From Nitrospirota bacterium (lineage in GTDB: Bacteria > Nitrospirota > Thermodesulfovibrionia > UBA6902 > BMS3Bbin08): a stretch of DNA of 18,287 bases. The notes under the pieces were generated by a model. The model searched no databases, was not told where the DNA came from, and saw nothing but the letters and a program-made list of their open reading frames with translations. This document shows positions 1 through 6,750 of this stretch, piece by piece. Each line of letters starts with the position of its first letter. Positions within the stretch are counted from its first letter, which is position 1. The translations under genes were made by a program, and so were the position numbers. The stretch lies in NCBI GenBank assembly GCA_030637135.1, contig DAOVVO010000011.1:1-18287 (forward strand). The letters are read 5' to 3'.

Positions 1-43
1 AAATTATTGGCTAACGTTTATTATTTTTTCTGAGGGTTAAAGC

Positions 44-385
44 ATGGCTAAGAGGCAATATGAAAGATTTACAAAGCGTTGTGAAGTAGAATTTGTAGTA
101 AACGAAACAACTTATAAAGGAAAAACCAGTAATTTTTCAATGAAAGGATTGTTTATAAGGACAGACCATTCCCCAGAACCGGATACAATAATTCACATAG
201 CAATTTATCTCCCAGACGGCTCAACGTCAAAAGTAACAGGAAAAGTCATAACAGCATATAGAGAACCTCTGGCGTTAAGAAGTGCAATTGGGAAGTTGAA
301 AAACGGGATTGGAGTTGTGATTATTGAAAAAGATTCTAATTATCTCAACTTTATCAAATCATTACACGATGATTTTAACCGGTAA
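44..385 (+). CDS. Single-domain PilZ protein (probable c-di-GMP receptor)
   Basis: This 113-residue protein consists of essentially one PilZ domain, the beta-barrel that binds cyclic di-GMP and passes the signal to a partner, often in motility, pili or exopolysaccharide control. Both ligand motifs are visible: RxxxR at R8-R12 (RFTKR) and [D/N]xSxxG at N30-G35 (NFSMKG). The remainder alternates short beta-strand stretches, as expected for the barrel, and ends in a short helix. There is no signal peptide, membrane segment or output domain, so it should act in the cytoplasm through protein contacts. The ATG is preceded by a purine-rich GAGGG ribosome site at 32-36. The next gene is convergent, and the upstream neighbour lies outside the window, so the partner cannot be read from context. 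The pil genes at the far end are about 15 kb away and need not be related. The family call is firm; c-di-GMP binding is inferred from the motifs. Confidence 0.9.
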   Translation: MAKRQYERFTKRCEVEFVVNETTYKGKTSNFSMKGLFIRTDHSPEPDTIIHIAIYLPDGSTSKVTGKVITAYREPLALRSAIGKLKNGIGVVIIEKDSNYLNFIKSLHDDFNR

Positions 386-538
386 TCAATAATTTACAAA
401 ATCGTCAAAACTGATGACTTGTAGGTGTTATCAGCAACTTTCCCTCTCTATCTCTTTCTTTCTGAAAAGGTGATTTTTGAATTTTGATCTATAATGCGGG
501 ATTGCACATGGAAATCAACAAGAAGCTGTTAAATGTTC

Positions 539-1330
539 CTATTTTTCAAAAGTGGTCTTGAGGAATTTCTGCATGTCTGCCCATGATTGTTTATCAGCTT
601 CTGCATTGTATCCCACAGGCAGGTTAAATTTCTTGGCATAGGAGTCCGCATCAGGATTGGTAAAGCTGTGTTTGGCTCCCTCATAGCTGATAATCCTGAA
701 ATCAGCCCGGGCTTTCTGCATTTCATCCCTGAATGTGGCAACCTGCTCGGATGGTATTAACTTGTCTTCTTCTCCATGGCATACCAAAATCCTGGCCTTC
801 ACCGCACCTGGCTGAGCTGGTTCTTGAGTAGATAATCCTCCATGAAAGCTGACCACACCATCGAGGTCCAGACCGGAGCGGGCCATGTGCAGCACGACAC
901 TCCCGCCGAAACAGTACCCGATTGCGGCAATGCGCTCGGTATCAACTGTCTCGTGTTGCCTTAACAGGTTCAGGGCAGCCATGAACCGCGCATATCTAAG
1001 ATCCTTATTCTGCATAATCTCACTGGCAAAATTCCCGGCCTCTTTGGGATGCTCTGCCTGTTTGCCATTACCGTACATATCTACCGCAAGTGCGGTATAA
1101 CCAAGTTTAGCAAGCATTCTGGCCCGTTTTCGGGCATAGTCATTATGTCCCCACCATTCATGAACCACGAGTAACCCCGGTCGTTTTCCCGTGATGCTGT
1201 TATCATAGGCCAGGTACCCTTGTAAGACAACGTTATCTGCAGTGTATTCAACCGGTTCACTGCGTATATCACTGCAGGCTAACATGAACGAACATAACAT
1301 CAATAAGATGGTTGTTGTTGCGCGTTTCAT
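539..1330 (-). CDS. Dienelactone hydrolase family protein, predicted lipoprotein
   Basis: This 263-residue alpha/beta hydrolase belongs to the dienelactone hydrolase (DLH) family. The Cys-Asp-His triad is visible: C140 in GYCFGG, D189 in HGEEDKLIP and H221 in GAKHSF. HEWWGHNDY at 57-65 matches the family's conserved oxyanion-side region. The N-terminus has a basic start, a hydrophobic stretch and a lipobox-like MLAC with Cys19, so export and lipid anchoring are predicted, whereas classical DLH of chloroaromatic degradation is cytoplasmic. No degradation-pathway genes are adjacent, so the real substrate is unknown. The ATG has a good ribosome site (GGAAGGAG). The middle of the gene, about 780-1130 on the plus strand, is clearly richer in GC than neighbouring genes, which may reflect acquisition from elsewhere. 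It is transcribed in the same direction as the helicase upstream but 210 bases away, so it is probably an independent unit. Family confident, substrate unknown. Confidence 0.88.
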   Translation of the reverse strand: MKRATTTILLMLCSFMLACSDIRSEPVEYTADNVVLQGYLAYDNSITGKRPGLLVVHEWWGHNDYARKRARMLAKLGYTALAVDMYGNGKQAEHPKEAGNFASEIMQNKDLRYARFMAALNLLRQHETVDTERIAAIGYCFGGSVVLHMARSGLDLDGVVSFHGGLSTQEPAQPGAVKARILVCHGEEDKLIPSEQVATFRDEMQKARADFRIISYEGAKHSFTNPDADSYAKKFNLPVGYNAEADKQSWADMQKFLKTTFEK

Positions 1331-1540
1331 AGTTTTCTCCTTCCTGATACTATGAATTATAGCAGCTTAACGTACTGTATACGTTTCATGACATGAAAAA
1401 GAGAACTTTTCAGAAAAGATTCTTGAAAAGACGTATATTCATTTCTTACACGATATGCTTTATACAACGCAATTGCAAGGCATTCTTGAGAGAGAGCATT
1501 GCCTGAAAGCACTCCAAAGGATGATTAAAACCTGAACATA

Positions 1541-3568
1541 TCACTTATAAAATCTGATTATCCTTTCCAGGAGTGATTTTTTATCATATAGTGGTGGAGT
1601 CTCTTTTGCCTCTCTTTGAGAAATTTCCTTTCTTATTGGTTTGGAGGTATCTTCAACATCTAATTTTGCAAAAACGTTTGGGATATCAACAAAGCGGGAG
1701 AACTTGTTAAATTGGGTAATCCCGCCTCTGGTTCCCTCGTGGTGTACAGTCAGGAAGAGTCTGTTTTTTGCTCTTGTGACAGCAACATAAAATAACCTGT
1801 GCTCTTCTTCAATTTCATCTTCACTATCCAATGAAAACGTTATGGGTAGTATTCCGTCAACAAGGCTCATGATAAATACAGTATCCCATTCTAAACCCTT
1901 TGCCGAATGCATTGTAGAGAGCGTCAAAGGCTTTTCTTCTTCTTTGGTCTCAGGCTCTACCCTCCAGACCCCTCTTTCAGGAGGCTCGATAGCGAAATCC
2001 TCTAACAGCTCATCGAGCGAACCATATCTCATGGATATCTGCCGTAAAGTTTCCAAATCTTTCAATCTTACATGCCAGTCATCATATTTTTCTTTTAAGA
2101 GCGGGATATAATATGTAAGGGTTACCTCAAATTTTTCACCTACGTGCATTTTTTCTTCATATATTGTCTTCAGCAGTTCACTCAGTTTATCCAGCTTTTC
2201 CGAATACTTCTGGTTTTTAGTGTAGTGAGGAAATACGTGTGTTAGCATTTCTTTTAAAGAAGAATGACCCATACATTCGTCAGTAATCCGGGAAGCTGTT
2301 TTCGGGCCTATCCACTCAATAAGCATTAAAACCCTGTTCCAGGCAAGTTCATTTTTCGGGTTTGCAATTACCTTCAGATGAGCGATTACATCCTTGACAT
2401 GTGCGGTCTCATAAAACTTAAGACCTCCGAACGTCTGGTAGGGAATGTTTCTCCTGCTCAGTTCAGATTGCAGGGGTATTGAAAGATACAGTGACCTGAA
2501 TAAAACACACTGGTGACTTAGTGGAACACCTTCATCAAGTTGTTTTTTTATGGTATCAGCAACCCACTCTGCCTCATCATATATATCCTTAAAGAACAGA
2601 AACCGGGGCTTCTGTCCGACCTGTTTTTTTGCTGCGCTGAGGCACTTTGAATATTTGTTTTTCATATTTTCCAGGACTGCATTCGCTATATCAAGGATCG
2701 CCTGTGTACTGCGGTAATTTGCTTCCAGCTTGACAGTAGTGCATTCAGGAAACCTTTTAGGAAATTCCATGATATTCTCGTGAGAAGCCCCCCTGAACCC
2801 ATAAATACTCTGAGCATCATCCCCGACAGCCATAATATTCCTGTTCTGTTCAGACAGAAGGTATGTTATATCGCCCTGAATGGTATTTGTGTCCTGGTAT
2901 TCATCTACCATAATGTATTTATACTTACGTGCGAGTTTATCCCTTACATCCTGATTTTCGAGCAAGATACGTAGAAATACGAGCAAATCATCATAGTCCA
3001 GGTAGTTTTTGTTTATTTTATATTCAACATATGTCGTTCTGAGTTTCTCTATATCAGAGAGGTCATGCATGAAATGGGGATATTCCTTCTTTATAATCTC
3101 CCCGATGGAAGTATTTTTGTTTATTGACATGCTGATGATTGACCTCAGGGTATCTTTTTTGGGGAATCTCCTCTCTCTTTCGTAAAAACCCATTTTAGCA
3201 GCACATCTGTGAATCGCCTCGCCAGCGTCCCCCTCATCTAAAACGGTAAATGCATTCGAGAGTCCCAGAATCTTTGAGTATTTTTTTAATAGTTTGTAAG
3301 CAAAAGAGTGGAATGTACCTCCTTCAACATTTTTACAATCGGGGTCATGTCTTGATGCACGTGAAATCATTTCGCGGGCTGCTTTTCTTGTGAAGGTTAA
3401 AAGAAGGATTGAATTCGGGCTGATTTTATTCTGCACGAGATTTAAAACACGATATTCTATAACCCTCGTCTTACCTGACCCAGCACCTGCAATTACAAGG
3501 ACAGGACCGTTAATCGTAGTTACTGCCTGAAACTGTGACGGATTTAATCTCTTCTTCAGATCAATCAT
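1541..3568 (-). CDS. UvrD/Rep/PcrA-type superfamily 1 DNA helicase
   Basis: This 675-residue ATP-dependent 3'-5' DNA helicase has the full SF1A motif set: Q motif LNPSQFQAV (8-16), Walker A GAGSGKT (28-34), motif Ia LLTFTRKAAREM (56-67), Walker B DEYQDT (222-227), motif III GDDAQSIYGFRG (249-260), motif IV NYRST (284-288), GG..F with KD (381-393), motif V STMHSAKGLEWD (551-562) and motif VI FYVAVTRAK (593-601). Such enzymes unwind DNA in nucleotide excision or mismatch repair, or displace proteins at forks. The length is close to E. coli Rep, and about 75 residues follow motif VI, with no obvious RecB-like nuclease domain. I cannot separate UvrD, PcrA and Rep by eye, so no symbol is given. 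The start is the ATG at 3566-3568; no clear ribosome site precedes it. The gene seems to be its own transcription unit, with GC-rich palindromes just upstream. Confidence 0.95.
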   Translation of the reverse strand: MIDLKKRLNPSQFQAVTTINGPVLVIAGAGSGKTRVIEYRVLNLVQNKISPNSILLLTFTRKAAREMISRASRHDPDCKNVEGGTFHSFAYKLLKKYSKILGLSNAFTVLDEGDAGEAIHRCAAKMGFYERERRFPKKDTLRSIISMSINKNTSIGEIIKKEYPHFMHDLSDIEKLRTTYVEYKINKNYLDYDDLLVFLRILLENQDVRDKLARKYKYIMVDEYQDTNTIQGDITYLLSEQNRNIMAVGDDAQSIYGFRGASHENIMEFPKRFPECTTVKLEANYRSTQAILDIANAVLENMKNKYSKCLSAAKKQVGQKPRFLFFKDIYDEAEWVADTIKKQLDEGVPLSHQCVLFRSLYLSIPLQSELSRRNIPYQTFGGLKFYETAHVKDVIAHLKVIANPKNELAWNRVLMLIEWIGPKTASRITDECMGHSSLKEMLTHVFPHYTKNQKYSEKLDKLSELLKTIYEEKMHVGEKFEVTLTYYIPLLKEKYDDWHVRLKDLETLRQISMRYGSLDELLEDFAIEPPERGVWRVEPETKEEEKPLTLSTMHSAKGLEWDTVFIMSLVDGILPITFSLDSEDEIEEEHRLFYVAVTRAKNRLFLTVHHEGTRGGITQFNKFSRFVDIPNVFAKLDVEDTSKPIRKEISQREAKETPPLYDKKSLLERIIRFYK

Positions 3569-3604
3569 ACTTTATAATGAAAGAGCGAACGTAATGTGCC
3601 TGAC

Positions 3605-3710
3605 GCCTGCCTGCCGGTAGGCAAGGCCTGCCTCTACCTATCGGTCTACGACTCATAGAGCAGACAGGTGCCGGTAGGCAGGGCAGTCAGGCCTGCCTGC
3701 CGCAGGCAGG
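3605..3710. repeat. Cluster of GC-rich palindromic repeats
   Basis: Two closely related GC-rich units lie in an AT-rich gap. The first (3608-3623) is a near-palindrome, TGCCTGCC/GGTAGGCA, with one G-T mismatch. CCGGTAGGCA recurs as a direct repeat at 3614-3623 and 3671-3680, and AGGCCTGCCT recurs at 3624-3633 and 3689-3698. The last unit is a perfect palindrome with 9-base arms (CCTGCCTGC at 3692-3700, GCAGGCAGG at 3702-3710) around one central base. The structure resembles REP-like dispersed intergenic palindromes known from many bacteria; whether it is dispersed in this genome cannot be seen from one window. It lies immediately upstream of the helicase start, so in that gene's transcript it would be in the 5' leader or promoter. 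Confidence 0.7.
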
Positions 3711-3722
3711 TTCCCTCTAGCT

Positions 3723-3761
3723 TGTAGCAATTCTCGGTACGAGACGTATCGACGTGCTACA
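3723..3761. repeat. Inverted repeat with 7-base arms
   Basis: TGTAGCA (3723-3729) and TGCTACA (3755-3761) are exact reverse complements separated by 25 bases. The interior contains smaller self-complementary words, such as CTCG/CGAG around GTA at 3733-3743. It directly follows the GC-rich palindrome cluster and may be part of the same composite element. No T-run follows on either strand, so it is not an obvious intrinsic terminator. Confidence 0.5.
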
Positions 3762-4178
3762 GTGTCTTTAATTTTAAAATAATCATCGGCAAAATGTCTC
3801 CCATATGAAATATCCCCCCCTTTCTAAGACCGTAACTCCTGTGAGCTATCTAGCGCACTATGTGCGTATTTTGCAACAATACCTTTCAACATACCATCTG
3901 ATTTTTACGATATTCCACGGGATAAAAGAAGCACACACAACGGGATACCTAAAAATAGCATGATTTAGCAAATTATCGTGTAAATTAAGCAACTTCCTGC
4001 ATATTGCATTGTTTGTAAAAGAAAGAAAATACGCCATACTGTGTTTTCCAAATGGGGAGAGGTATAACAATTGCATATTCCTCATGTAGGAGTAGGAGGA
4101 GACCAGAGGCAGGTTTTGGGGTATGGTGAAACGGGGAGGCATTTATAAACAGCAGAATGTAATAAAAGCGAGGTCATA

Positions 4179-4517
4179 ATGTTAGATGTTAATAACAAGG
4201 TTGAACAGTGCAGTGTTTGTAAGAATGAATATACATCAAACCATACTGAAGCCATGTCCGGGGTAACAATTTATGTGTGTGAAAAATGCTTGGAATCCGC
4301 AAAACATAATTTTATATGGATATGCATGAATTGTGGAAAAGTTTATATCAGACCCAAATCGTTGGTGTTGAAAAGAATTGATAATTTTGAACTGAAGAGG
4401 GCTTATCTCCTCTGTGAGGATATACAGATTATCCAGGGTATAGACATGTGTATAGAATGCGATCCCCAAGGGATTATGAATTATATGAAAGTTGTAAAAA
4501 CTGAAGCGGAATGTTAA
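4179..4517 (+). CDS. Small cysteine-rich zinc-ribbon-like protein of unknown function
   Basis: I do not recognise this 112-residue protein. It contains four CxxC pairs (C11/C14, C34/C37, C49/C52, C91/C94), a lone C79 and a C-terminal Cys112. Pairing the first two and last two CxxC motifs would give two zinc-ribbon-like knuckles. The first one (CSVC, 19 residues, then G-x-T-x-Y-x-C-x-x-C) has nearly the spacing of the ClpX zinc-binding domain encoded elsewhere in this window, with a similar aromatic run-in to the second pair. The C-terminal half is a larger CMNCGK...CIEC module with a charged helix between. No signal peptide or membrane segment is seen. The ATG has a well placed GAGG at 4170-4173. 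It stands alone, divergent from the helicase and convergent with the DUF167 gene, so context gives no role. Metal binding is inferred from the cysteines only. Confidence 0.75.
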   Translation: MLDVNNKVEQCSVCKNEYTSNHTEAMSGVTIYVCEKCLESAKHNFIWICMNCGKVYIRPKSLVLKRIDNFELKRAYLLCEDIQIIQGIDMCIECDPQGIMNYMKVVKTEAEC

Positions 4518-4568
4518 TTCTTGATGAACCGTTCATTGCCGATTATAACGAAAATTATTTATAGTGAA

Positions 4569-4856
4569 TTAGTCGCTTCTTATCTTGTCTTCGATACTCT
4601 CGACACCGTGTAATTTCACAATCTTATGTTTTGACGTTCTGCCCGAGATTATCTCAACATTGTTTTTTGTGATTTTGAATTTTTTTGCAAGCACATCTAT
4701 AAGTTCTTTATTAGCTTTTCCCTCGACAGGTGATGATGTGAGCTTTACTTTCAAACCATCGCCATAAGGACCGACAATCCCTGCACGGGATGAATAAGGC
4801 TGAACTTTTATGTTTATTACTAATGCGTGTTTACGTATGTTAGATGATTTCTGCAT
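4569..4856 (-). CDS. DUF167 (YggU/UPF0235 family) protein
   Basis: This 95-residue protein matches the DUF167/YggU family: VNIKVQP-type strand near the N-terminus (INIKVQPYSSRAGI, 15-28), the hallmark KVKLTSSPVEGKANKELI at 37-54, and the ISGRTSKHKIV strand near 69-79. The family is widespread and structurally known but has no settled function. I chose the ATG at 4854-4856. A longer reading back to a TTG at 4904 adds 16 residues that only re-read the end of the preceding gene in another frame. The ATG overlaps the last 17 bases of the PAP2-family gene and has only a weak AAGAAG ribosome site, which suggests translational coupling to that gene. It is the last gene of the infB-to-DUF167 run. The intact upstream coupling may be lost because the PAP2 gene is frameshifted. 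Confidence 0.88.
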   Translation of the reverse strand: MQKSSNIRKHALVINIKVQPYSSRAGIVGPYGDGLKVKLTSSPVEGKANKELIDVLAKKFKITKNNVEIISGRTSKHKIVKLHGVESIEDKIRSD

Positions 4857-5719
4857 TTTTTCTAACGTTCTTCTTTTCCCAGTAGTAGAAATATTTCTCT
4901 CCAATAAATACTGTTAAGACAGAAAGCACAATTCCCGCCACAACATCAATTACATAATGATAACGTAAATATACGGTTGCTGCAATTAATGCAAGGACAA
5001 ACGGAAGAAAAAACCAGAAAAGCGTTTTCTGGAATCTGTAAGCGAGGCAAAGCACAACAAGCGTAACGGCTGTATGACCGCTCGGAAAAGCGTCTCTCTT
5101 GATGCCTTCAAGACTGTTCTGTATGCTGTAATGGTATCTCTCAGCAGGATGCCATGAAGCTCGATATCCTGGAAATGGTTCATTGTATACCGTGGACCTA
5201 TTACGGGTACGAGGATGTATCCAATATATGACAGAAAAAAACACAGGATGATGAGAAAAAGTGCTCTGTCAAATTCTGTGCTTTTCCCTTTCATTTTCAA
5301 TGTTGCACACAGAATTATCGGAAGAAAATAATAAGATGTATAAGCAAGCTGAAGAACCTCAGTGAGTAAAGGAGTTGTAATTTTTTCTAAAGCAACAGTT
5401 GGGTATCCGTTGAACATTACATAATCTATTCGTATTAACAATTCATCATAAGTTACAGGGTTTAAATAGCGTATAAATCCGCCGAGAGGCTATCAAAAAT
5501 AAGCAGCACAGCCATAACAGGGAAAACAAGGTCATAGAGTGCCCTTACTAACCGTCCGTCACGTTTGGCCTTGAGATAAATCAGTAGATAAAGTGCAGCG
5601 ATTAAAATAACATAAATAAAAAGAAGCGTGTAAGCATGGGGTATATACTCTATAAAAATGACGGTGAGGCTGAATAGAAAGGAGAGAAATTCGAATGTAA
5701 GGATATCCACCGGTCTCAT
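4840..5719 (-). pseudogene. PAP2-family membrane phosphatase gene broken by two frameshifts
   Basis: Three overlapping frames join into one PAP2-type integral membrane protein of about 290 residues. Frame 1 starts at ATG 5719 (AAGGA ribosome site) and encodes two membrane helices up to IFDSL near 5488. Frame 2 resumes as GGFIRYLNPVTYDELLIRID and runs through YILVPVIGPRY to LLRDTI near 5135. Frame 3 resumes as QNSLEGIKRDAFPSGHT near 5120 and contains the catalytic PSGH and RYHYVIDVVAG (His/Asp) motifs to the stop at 4840. Both changes are in the same sense, equivalent to loss of one base each, near 5483-5487 and near 5120-5135. No slippery heptamer is visible at either. The protein would have been a lipid-phosphate phosphatase or phosphotransferase in the inner membrane. 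It lies 6 bases after truB in the operon. Either it is a real pseudogene or the assembly has two base errors. Confidence 0.82.
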
Positions 5720-5725
5720 ATGTCC

Positions 5726-6628
5726 TTATGTTCCAAAGACAACATCCATTTTGACTATCTTTTTATCTGAAACAAACCTCCCGACTGCAAGGAATTCACC
5801 GTCAGGTGATTTTATTTTAATGCTCGAATCTGTTTTCAGAGTATCGGAAAAGTTAGTGAAATCATTTATTTTAATCGGTACCCCGTTTTTAACCGCATGT
5901 AACAGCGATTCCTTGATTTTTAATTCCGGCATCCATGAAAGGGCGCTGTCCATTGTATCAATACCTCTGTTTGGAAGCTTGTTAACGTTGACTGTATCTA
6001 ATTCTTCCATGTTCAAACTGTTAAGAATAGTGAATGGTCCCACTGCTGTGCGTTCGAGCTCGAAAAGATGTGCTCCAATACCGAGTTTTTCCCCTATATC
6101 GTTGCATAATGTCCTCATGTATGTACCCTTTGAGCAGAGAGCCTTAAAAGACACAAAAGGTGGGTCGACAGTTAAAAGTTCAATGTGATGTATAGAAACC
6201 TTTCTTGGTTCGATGGGGATTTCGAGCCCCTTTTTTGCATATTTGTAGAGAGGCTTTCCTTTGTGTTTCAATGCTGAAAACATCGGTGGTTTCTGTAGTG
6301 TCTCGCCTTCAAAGGATTTAAACGTATGTTTAAGCATATTCCTGTCAATATTAATCCTGTCAGCTTTTTTAATGACAGTTCCTTCTGCGTCCTGTGTATC
6401 GGTTGTCTCGCCGAGTTTCATCACTACCTTGTATTCCTTATCAAGGGAAGTAAAATATGAGGCGAGCCTTGTTGCTTTATTTAAACAGACGAGAAGAACG
6501 CCGGTAGCCGTGGGGTCAAGAGTCCCTGTATGACCGGCCTTGTGAGCCTTAAATATTTTTTTTATTTTAGTAACTGTTTTATGTGATGAAAGGCCTTTTG
6601 GTTTATTGAGGGAAATTATCAAATCCAT
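5726..6628 (-). CDS. truB: tRNA pseudouridine-55 synthase TruB
   Basis: TruB converts uridine 55 of the tRNA T-arm to pseudouridine and also helps tRNA folding. The 300-residue protein opens with LNKPKGLSSHKTV (7-19), then GHTGTLDPTATGVLLV, in which Asp38 is the catalytic aspartate. The substrate-contact motif KPPMFSALKHKGKPLYKYAKKG follows in the middle, as does CSKGTYMRTLCNDIGEKLG. The C-terminal part after about residue 235 looks like the PUA-type RNA-binding extension (DGEFLAVGRFV). The length is typical. The ATG gives the usual short lead-in before LNKP; no ribosome-site-like sequence precedes it, only AT-rich bases. It sits after nrnA with a 122-base gap that contains competing hairpins, listed separately, and is followed after 6 bases by the PAP2-family gene. 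Confidence 0.97.
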   Translation of the reverse strand: MDLIISLNKPKGLSSHKTVTKIKKIFKAHKAGHTGTLDPTATGVLLVCLNKATRLASYFTSLDKEYKVVMKLGETTDTQDAEGTVIKKADRINIDRNMLKHTFKSFEGETLQKPPMFSALKHKGKPLYKYAKKGLEIPIEPRKVSIHHIELLTVDPPFVSFKALCSKGTYMRTLCNDIGEKLGIGAHLFELERTAVGPFTILNSLNMEELDTVNVNKLPNRGIDTMDSALSWMPELKIKESLLHAVKNGVPIKINDFTNFSDTLKTDSSIKIKSPDGEFLAVGRFVSDKKIVKMDVVFGT

Positions 6629-6681
6629 TCAAAATAATTAGAAATTATAAATCACATATAAAATTAAGAAAAAATCTATTT

Positions 6682-6744
6682 ACCCCGTTAGAGAACATCA
6701 CCGTCGGCGCATACCGTTAGAGATTGTAAAATCTCTAACGGGGT
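6682..6744 (-). promoter_or_regulatory. Mutually exclusive hairpins between nrnA and truB
   Basis: In the transcribed (minus) direction a segment at 6744-6730 (ACCCCGTTAGAGATT) can pair in two ways. With the nearby segment 6725-6714 (AATCTCTAACGG) it forms a perfect 12-base-pair stem with a 4-base loop. With the distal segment 6694-6682 (TCTCTAACGGGGT) it forms a perfect 13-base-pair stem. The two pairings exclude each other. A T6 run follows the distal stem after 7 bases (6674-6669). This looks like an attenuator or a processing element between nrnA and truB. Alternatively it is a 63-base palindromic repeat with perfect 13-base terminal inverted repeats. The pairing is read directly from the sequence; the regulatory role is inference. 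Confidence 0.5.
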
Positions 6745-6750
6745 TTACAT

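Larger units (their letters stand above)
3569..4178. other. 610-base gene-free stretch between helicase and Cys-rich gene
   Basis: This stretch separates two divergently oriented genes and should carry promoters for both. No reading frame in it looks like a real protein: the longest, on the minus strand at 3858-4142, has random-looking composition and no ribosome site. The helicase-proximal part (3605-3761) holds GC-rich palindromes listed separately. Further on there is a C7 run near 3816 and a perfect small hairpin (CGCAC, loop TAT, GTGCG) at 3854-3866. The part before the Cys-rich gene is ordinary AT-rich sequence in which I could not place a convincing promoter. Confidence 0.6.

Noticed and set aside
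1478..1504. AGGCA...TGCCT pairing downstream of the helicase gene as a terminator
   Set aside because: Only five base pairs with a long loop and no T-run on the relevant strand.
3858..4142. 94-residue open frame on the minus strand in the gap before the Cys-rich gene
   Set aside because: No ribosome site, random-looking composition with no domain pattern, and it would occupy the promoter region of the gene at 4179.
4857..4904. Extended DUF167 start at a TTG
   Set aside because: The 16 extra residues re-read the end of the PAP2 frame and are unlike the family; the ATG at 4856 gives the usual length.
5100..5500. Programmed -1 frameshifting as an explanation for the split PAP2 gene
   Set aside because: No X-XXY-YYZ slippery heptamer or clear stimulatory hairpin at either junction, and two such events in a phosphatase gene would be unprecedented to my knowledge.
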